Origin: Adiantum capillus-veneris
Taxonomy: Eukaryota; Streptophyta; Polypodiopsida; Polypodiales; Pteridaceae
NCBI GenBank assembly: GCA_014529385.2
Contig: CM043963.1
Location: 106,421,912 to 106,485,911, forward strand
Direction of reading: 5' to 3'
DNA: 64,000 bases
Part shown: positions 57,574-64,000 of the stretch, in pieces
How the letters are laid out: each line of letters begins with the position of its first letter
Numbering within the stretch: the first letter of the stretch is position 1
Program-made: the position numbers and the translations under genes
Notes under the pieces: model-generated
Database searches by the model: none
Seen by the model: only the letters and a program-made list of their open reading frames with translations
Told to the model about the DNA's origin: nothing

Positions 57574-59817
57574 TTAAACATCCGTTTCCCCTGGGAACTC
57601 CCTATTGGTCTCCTCCAAGGTAACTGTCTCCTGATTCAAATCTGCAGCAACTGTTGTATCTACAATGCCTTCTTCCACTTTTTGCTGATCTCATCAAGCA
57701 TTGCCTCCTCTTTGTTGAAACCTAGAAATTCCTCAATGAATTCCTGGGTGCTCATGATCTCCCCCACTATTTCTCTCATTGCACCTGTCTCAGTTTGTTT
57801 AGATTTAAAATTTTGAAATGAATCATTTTTACTTCCAGGTACAATATCTCCTACATCCAGTGCCTCATGAGTTTCCACACCACTAACCAAGGTATGAAAA
57901 TCAGTACTATATTCAGGATCAATTGCAAGACCTGTGACCATCTTTCCTTTATTGCCTTGTTCAGTTTTACATCCCTGAGTAAATCCTGAACTCTCCTACA
58001 TCTTCAACTGCTCAAAATCCTCCTTCAAGTCATCAAATTGCTTTTGCAAAAGAACATAATCTTCATTCTACTCCTCCTTTGCATAACTTTGATAGGAAAT
58101 ATTCACCAGGGAAAATGTTTTTCTTCTCAATTCTAACCAGAGCTGGTCACCCTGCTTTTTGACTTCATTCTTCAAAATTTCTACATCATGTGGTAAGAGG
58201 TACCAGCCATTCAATTGAAGGTCCTCCTCAAACATATCTCTGATCTTTGCTTCTAGCTCTTGACAAGCCTGGACTCTACTCAAGAGTACACTATTCTCTG
58301 ACTGAAATTTAGAATAGTCCTGAGCTATGATTTCCATTTGAGTATTCAAACAAGACATACACTGCTCTTTCCAAATCTGAATCTGTTTTGAAGATTTCTT
58401 CTTACTCTCCAACTGTGATGTGTAAAAATCAACAGAGTTTTTAGTAGTAGCTAAAACATATCTGAGTTCATGAATGATTCCCTCGTGTTCCTCAATCAAC
58501 TTGCTGTCTTCTTCACTTCTCTTTGGAACATTTTGTAACTGAACCACGTGAGTTTGTAACTGAAATTTTTCCCTCTGCAGTACTGATTTATTCCGTTGTG
58601 ACTGAGATGCAAAATTTCTCACCAATTCAAGAGCTTTATAAACATAAGAAATTGCAATTTGTTCACCAAATTTACCAAATTGTATTCCCTCCTGCAAGTC
58701 TAGTTTGACCTCTGCTACTACTGGGTTACTGAACTTCTTTCTTTTGAGTTTCAAAGAAGACTTAGGGGAAAACATTGTAGTAGCATCAGCTTTCAATGCA
58801 GGCTTGGGAGTTTCAATGAAAGAATCCAGATCAGTTTCAAACTGATCACCCAAAGTTCTCCATCGATCTTCCTCCTCCTGTTTTGTTGGGTTAGATTTTC
58901 TGTCTTGCTCTTGAGGATATGCTACCTTCTTCTTTCTGTTCTCTGCCTGAGAAATTCTTGCTTCATTGTCTTTTTTTCCCTCAAGATGACCTCCAAATAC
59001 AAAAACTTTTGGGGAAATTGTACCTAAGGTTGTCATACTCATTGCATGGATTTGTAAATCAATCAAGAATGCTCCAATCTTGGTAGACCTATCCTTCCTC
59101 TTTTTCTTCTGAAATTTTTTTGAACTAAGCCTTTGAAAAAGTAAATTTTCCCAACCAATTGTCCTGCCACATTCTGTAGCATGCAAGAGTGCGAAATTCT
59201 CCTTTGAAATATATTCCAGCTTTATAAGAACACATACCTTCTCTAAAAACCATTTCAGTTGTTGAAATCTGAAAGGATTATGAAGTTTGCTAATGGGATA
59301 ATATCCTCTTTCACCCAGATCCGGACCAAATTCTTTGTTCATCAGGGCCTCAGAAGCTCTACCAACTGAATTATCTTCCTCCAAATGAAGATAAAAAACT
59401 ATAGAGATCAGTTCAGGGCTCAGCCCAGTAATTACCAAAGATATTCCCCTTTGTGTCCTGTACATGACTGAGCAAGGTCATAAGAGAATCATTGTTCCTC
59501 CAGTGTTTCCATGGAAGTCTTGCAAACTGAAGAAGGTTAATCTTATGTAACCACTCATGATGTGCCAACACGGACAAGTCAAGCTCTTGTCTCATCTCTA
59601 AGAAGGTGTAGTTAACTGGACCAGTGTCCACTGCCAACGAAGATGCTTCCAAAGGAGTTGAAAGTTCTTCATCAATTACAACAGCCTCAGCCGCAATAGC
59701 CTAAGATCTGTGCAAAGATTTCCTTGCTGATCGCCGCGTCCCTGGACCAGTGTTCTCTTCAGATTCTTGACTAGGGATAGCAGAGGGGATATCAACAATG
59801 AGTGACTTCTTTGACAT
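57574..59817 (-). pseudogene. E4 ORF2: coiled-coil protein downstream of integrase
   Basis: Starts at the ATG at 59817 (MSKKSLIVDIPSAIPSQ), after the integrase. A stop at 59701, a shift near 59460, a long open stretch of 465 codons (59465-58071), stops at 58068 and near 58000, and a shift near 57680 precede the TAA at 57574, 41 bp from the LTR. A basic/acidic middle (KKFQKKKRKDR; EEEDRWRTLGDQ) is followed by a long Gln/Glu/Lys coiled coil (about 58650-58070). I see no signal peptide or membrane segment that would make it an envelope protein. It shows no clear sequence match to the E1/E3 ORF2, only the same place and style. Confidence 0.65.
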
Positions 59818-61250
59818 GGCTAGGAAGTTTAAGAAAATGCAGCAGAGGAGGTGCAGAAAACACGCGTAGGAGAAAGAGTTTGTGTGTTGCCAAGTAAAAA
59901 CGTCTTGGTAACGTTTAAAAGTAAATTTTGAACTTACCCGACATGACATTCCGACATCCACATCACCAATCTCTACGAAAAATATTCCATGTGCTAAACC
60001 ATGATTATTTTTACTCTCTAAAAGATGATTCATACCCATAGAAGGTTTTAGCCTAAAGCCATTAATTGCCTTTGGGAAAATTTTGCCCTGCTCATCTGCT
60101 AGCAAAAATGTTGAATCTCCTATTTCTTCTACTATCTGAAAAGGCCCCAAGTACCTTAACTTGAGTTTACCAGGTCTTTTGCCAAGTCTACTGTTGTACA
60201 TAAGTACCCAATCACCTTCTGCAAAGGATTTGTACTTAATGTTCGTGTCCACCCAAGCTTGTCTTCTTCTTTGAATTGCTTCAGTGATATATGCTGCATG
60301 AATTCTACTTTTCTCTAATTTCAGTAAATTGTTCTTGCCTGCAAACTAAAGACTCATCTTCTGACAATTTATACTGAAGTGCAATCCTCAAACTTGGAAC
60401 AACAAATTCCATAGGGACTATGGCTTCCAGACCATACACCATCTTAAATGGTGTCATTTATGTGCTAACTTTAAATGCTGTTCTGAATGCCCAGAATGTT
60501 GAATCTAGTTTGGTATCCCAATCCTTCTTGTTTCTTGAAACAATTCTCCTCAGGATCCTCACTAGAGTTTTGTTGGTAGACTCTGCCTGACCATTAGCTT
60601 GTGGATAGTAAACTGTGGACTTCTTGTGGATAATCAGGCGATATTCAGTAAGCTTCTTGATTACTTATTGATGAAATGTCCACCCTGATCTGAAACTAAT
60701 TCAACTGGACATCCAAATCTGGTCATTATGTTTCGATAAAGGAACTTGGCCACACTCTCTGCCTTGTTATCCTTCATTGCCTATGCTTCTACCCACTTGG
60801 TACAGTAATCTGTTGCCATAAGAATATACTTATTAGCTGTAAATTTTGATGTTGGCTTCACAGGGCCCACAAAATCTAATGCCCACTTTTGAAAAGGTTC
60901 AAGTGGTAGAATAGGATGTAAAGGCATCCCATCAGCATTGACAGGTCTATCATCCCTCTAACAAGTTAAACAAGACTTCACAAACTCATGGGAATCCTTA
61001 AAAATTGATGGCCACCACAAACCTGCTTGTAATATTTTCTTTGTAGTAATCTCTCCTAAAAAGTGACCACCTGCATCACCTGAATGGGCTTCATTTAAAA
61101 CTGCATGTTATTCAAACTGCTCAACATATCTTTTGAGTATCTGATCAATTACCTTTTTTTACAAGACTCCCACAATTATTGTGAAGGACCTGCTTTGCCA
61201 TGTAAGTTTCTTCCCCTAGGTAACCACCATCTATCTTGGTAAAACACCAT
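59818..61250 (-). pseudogene. E4 integrase
   Basis: Read downward from 61250: HFLGEITTKKILQAGLWWP and SCLTC (zinc region, about 61070-60960), [11 protein letters not shown] and LVSDQGGHF (core, about 60890-60660), QANGQAESTNKTLVRILRR (about 60605-60550), DWDTKLDSTFWAFRTA, and the C-terminal GPFQIVEEIGDSTFLL segment (about 60150-60080). No chromodomain follows. Several stops and shifts interrupt it. Confidence 0.8.
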
Positions 61251-61329
61251 CAAGAAGAAAGTATAACAAATCTGCATACCATGAATCTGTCTTGAATGAC
61301 CTGAACTGGAAACGGGTTTGCATCAGGTA

Positions 61330-61860
61330 ATTCATCAATTTTCTATTTAGGAACTTCACCTGTAGCCAATCTACTTAGGTAATTTGCAATAACCAGTTCT
61401 TGGCCTAGTTTATGAATGACTAAATAATCAAATTCCTGCATCAACAATACCCATCTTGCCAGTCTGCCTGACAAATGAGGTTTATTTACCAAGAAAACAA
61501 AAACTTGATGATCTACATGAATTGTCACCTGATGCGGCTAACAAATAATGCTTGAACTTCTGTAGTCCAAAGATCATCCCTAGGCATTCCCTTTCAGTTT
61601 ACTGAATAGTTCCTCTCTACAGAAGATAAAACCCTACTTGCATAATAGATTGGTTTGAACCAACCCTTCTTAGCTTCCTGCATCAAGACTGCACCAATAG
61701 CTGAATGAGAGGCATCCACAAACAAGTGGAATGGTTTTTTCCAGTCAGGAGGAATCAAGATAGGGTCAATTACTAGCATTTTCTTTAACAATGTAAAAGC
61801 CCTTTCCTACTCTTCTTTCCATGCAAACTCCACATTCTTTTTTGTTAAGTGTGACAAGGG
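61330..61860 (-). pseudogene. E4 RNase H
   Basis: FHLFVDASHSAIGAVLMQEA (near 61740), IYYASRVLSSVERNYS, then HVDHQVFVFLVNKP and LSGRLARWVLLMQEFDYLV, ending ANYLSRL. The NKP.LSGR.ARW block is characteristic of Tat/Athila elements. Interrupted near 61540-61590. Confidence 0.8.
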
Positions 61861-61869
61861 TAAACACAC

Positions 61870-62640
61870 ATGAGCCAGATCTATCTGAAAAACCCGGTGT
61901 GCCATTTAACTTGTCCAATGAACCTTATCAGTTGCTTAACAGTTTTAGGAGCATGTTCTTTCAAAATAGCTTCCACTTTCTTGAGATTAATGGCAATGTC
62001 CTCTCTACTGATGATGTGTCCCAACAAAATACCCCCTTTTACTGCAAATGCACATTTTGCAGGGTTGAGTGACATCCTGGTCTCCCTACATTTCTAAAAA
62101 CATAATCTCAAATGATGCAAATGTTCAGTCTTACTTCCTGACACACTGAAATCATCCAAAAAAACCTTCATAAATGTTGTCAGGTAAGGAGAAAAACTTC
62201 CATCACCCATTTTTGAAATGTTGGTGGTGCACTTTTAAGGCCAAAGTTTATAACTCTGGAAGCATAGACTCCCCATTCTTTTATGAATGTTGTTTTATCC
62301 CTATCTCCTATCTTCCAAATCCATACCAACCTGATTGTATCCACTAAATCCATCCAAGAAGCTGTAAATCTCCTTCCCTGCAACTGCATCCAACATTGTG
62401 TCATAGTAGGGTAATGGAATGGATCAGTAATGGTGGTAGCATTCAGTTTCCTGTAATCCACACAAATTCTGATCTTGCCATTCTTTTTTGGAACCACCAC
62501 AATGGGTGACAATCAGGTTACTTTATCCACTGGATAAATGAAACCTACTTCTAGAAGTTTATCAATCTCCTCCTTCACCTATTTTGCATAATTGGAGTTC
62601 ATTCTATACCTTTGTTGCTTAATTGGAACCGCATTAGTTT
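61870..62640 (-). pseudogene. E4 reverse transcriptase
   Basis: MSPIVVVPKKNGKIRICVDYRKLN (start near 62510), FGLKSAPPTFQK (near 62230), the catalytic box LDDFSVSGS (near 62155), then SLNPAKCAFAVKGGILLGHIIS (62070-62000). All key motifs are present but split by frameshifts near 62390 and 62180. Confidence 0.85.
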
Positions 62641-62907
62641 TCAAATTGATCCTATGCTAGCACACTGCTGGGTCTGCTCCCTTCATATCAGTGTAAGACC
62701 AAGAAAAAACATCTTTAAACTCCTTTAACGAGGATTTTAATGATTCTTTGAAGCTCAGGTCCCCAACTCAATGGGCACTTTAACTATTCTGGGATCTCTG
62801 TCCTCTCCCAGGTTCATGTCTTCTAAATCATCTTCCCTAACTCTTGAGCTCTTTACCATTTGCTCATCAAAGATCTGCTCTGCATGTTTAATTGCTTCTA
62901 ATGCTTC

Positions 62908-64000
62908 CTACTCCTCTTGTGACTTTTTGTTGGAAGCTGAAATCCCTGAAACATTTCTCATGTTTATCAGTTCTGGATTAGGTGACTGATCCTGATTCTG
63001 AACTGTGTCTGCAATTTTTTGAACATCAACCTCAAAATATGGAATAACAGTCTGATTCCTTTGAAGAAACTCTTCTTCCTCATCTTCTTCAACTGCCTCC
63101 CCCATATTAATACCCTCTGCATACAAAGGTCTAAAACCTGGTGGGATTGTTTTCCTAGGTATCATCTGCATCCTAACCTTTTTCTCACCCTGTTTGATTA
63201 CAATGGTGTCTGCACCCGAAAGTTGCTCGACGTTAGGTGCTCTTAACCATGGTCTTCCCAGGATCATTGGGTAGGAGCAGGTTTTTTTTTGAGTCAGAGA
63301 ATCACAAAGTTCACAACGAAAATTAATCCTGCAACACTGATGATTTGATTCCTAAGAATCCCCAGAGGTTGTACTCTCCTCTGATCTGTCATTTTCACTT
63401 GAAATGGTGCAAGCGCCCAATTGGTTAACTTCAGTTTCTTACACACTGATTCAGGAACAATTTTAACTCCTGAACCTCCATCCACTAACACATCGGACAA
63501 GTACACCTTCCCAATGGAAATGTTGATCACTAGAAATTTGTAGTCTACATCCACTGGTGCCGCACATCTCCAGAATCAATATGTGCTAGATGGATATGTC
63601 CCATTTCTTGTTGTGGTAATATCTTTCCTTTAGCTTCATCTGTCAGTTTCCTAAGGACCACCTGACTAAAGTCAGGGATCAGTTTCAAGAGTTGTCCCAC
63701 TTTGACTGAAATTGGGGCATCCATAAGAGCTTCAAAAAGGTCATCAGATAATCCTTTGGTAGAAGTCTGCACTAAATTATCTGGCTTCAAGGAATTTGGC
63801 AGTGATGTAGAATCTGACTGCTTATTGCCTATCTTCTCCCAAATTTTCTGAACTGAATCTGTGGGCCAAAATCTGTTGCTTTGTCAGGTTTTCGATTATA
63901 TCGGATCTCTTCTAGGACTCCTCTCCTGATCTTCTCTTAAGCTCTCCAATCAATAGGGTCCTCAACATCTTTTTCTTGCTCATTTTTCTGTAGTGGCAAC
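62908..64000 (-). pseudogene. E4 gag C-terminus and aspartic protease
   Basis: Upper part (63790-63545): a DDLFEALMDAPISVKVGQLLKLIP segment, which in this element group lies between gag and protease. Protease: YLSDVLVDGGSGVKIVPESV (near 63510-63450), so the active site reads DGG, a form known in this group, and MILGRPWLRAP (63267-63235). An acidic stretch (EEDEEEEFLQ) links to RT. The rest of gag is outside the window. Confidence 0.75.

Larger units (their letters stand above)
57041..64000 (-). mobile_element. E4: Tat/Athila-type Ty3 element, minus strand, running off the window
   Basis: From its 3' end: LTR (57041-57532), PPT, ORF2, integrase, RNase H, RT, protease and the gag C-terminus at the window edge. 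PR-RT-RNH-IN order makes it Ty3. The lack of a chromodomain and the motifs NKPHLSGRLARW and LDDFS place it outside chromoviruses, near Tat/Athila. Decay by stops and shifts is general. Confidence 0.85.

Noticed and set aside
58068-59817. E4 ORF2 as a retroviral-type envelope gene
   Set aside because: The position fits, but I see no signal peptide, transmembrane helix or cleavage site; it is dominated by coiled coil and charged residues.

Overview
This window looks like an intergenic, transposon-packed stretch of a large plant nuclear genome. The evidence is the element types: a chromodomain-bearing Ty3 element primed by initiator tRNA-Met, Tat/Athila-type Ty3 elements (one with a primer site close to plant tRNA-Asp), Ty1/copia elements, an L1-like LINE, and long AT-rich spacers. 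I could not identify any host gene with confidence. The lineage (fern, gymnosperm or angiosperm) cannot be settled from the sequence; the style of the elements would fit a big-genome fern or gymnosperm, but this is only an impression.

Layout. 1-3524: 3' end of a Tat/Athila-type element (E1), made of a long coiled-coil ORF and a 3' LTR. 3525-8111: 5'-truncated chromovirus (copy A), a decayed pol plus 3' LTR. 8112-11640: two overlapping 3' pieces of an L1-like LINE on the minus strand. 11640-15480: very decayed coding sequence with gag/coat-like and protease-like traces, possibly pararetroviral. 16745-31957: a three-layer nest. Copy B, a nearly intact minus-strand chromovirus (18958-27855), sits inside a copia element (17139-31553), which sits inside an old chromovirus LTR (LTR D). 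31958-34320: an unassigned decayed minus-strand coding locus. 34331-48964: element E3, with a mosaic LTR containing a ~150-bp AT-rich tandem array, a tRNA-Asp-like PBS, gag, protease, no RT/RNase H/integrase, and then a large coiled-coil ORF2. 51329-52373: a minus-strand copia remnant. 52374-57040: copy C of the chromovirus, whose 5' LTR carries a 1.34-kb terminal-inverted-repeat element. 57041-64000: E4, a Tat/Athila-type element on the minus strand, inserted at the end of the copy C gag region and running off the window.

How the parts relate. Copies A, B, C and LTR D belong to one chromovirus family. B is the youngest: its two 1594-bp LTRs differ at about nine positions by eye. B is also a single 1650-codon gag-pol frame broken only by three stop codons. 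The copia host is older, with about five differences across its 192-bp LTRs. E1, E3 and E4 share one architecture: a coiled-coil ORF2 that ends 36-48 bp before the 3' LTR. E1 and E3 also share a homologous ORF2 C-terminal domain, and E3 has lost all catalytic pol domains except protease.

The most unusual features are E3 as a possible gag-PR-ORF2 non-autonomous element, a recurrent 13-bp-arm palindrome in its non-coding leader and spacer, the tandem array, and the TTAA-flanked TIR element, for which a near-identical empty site exists 76 bp away.
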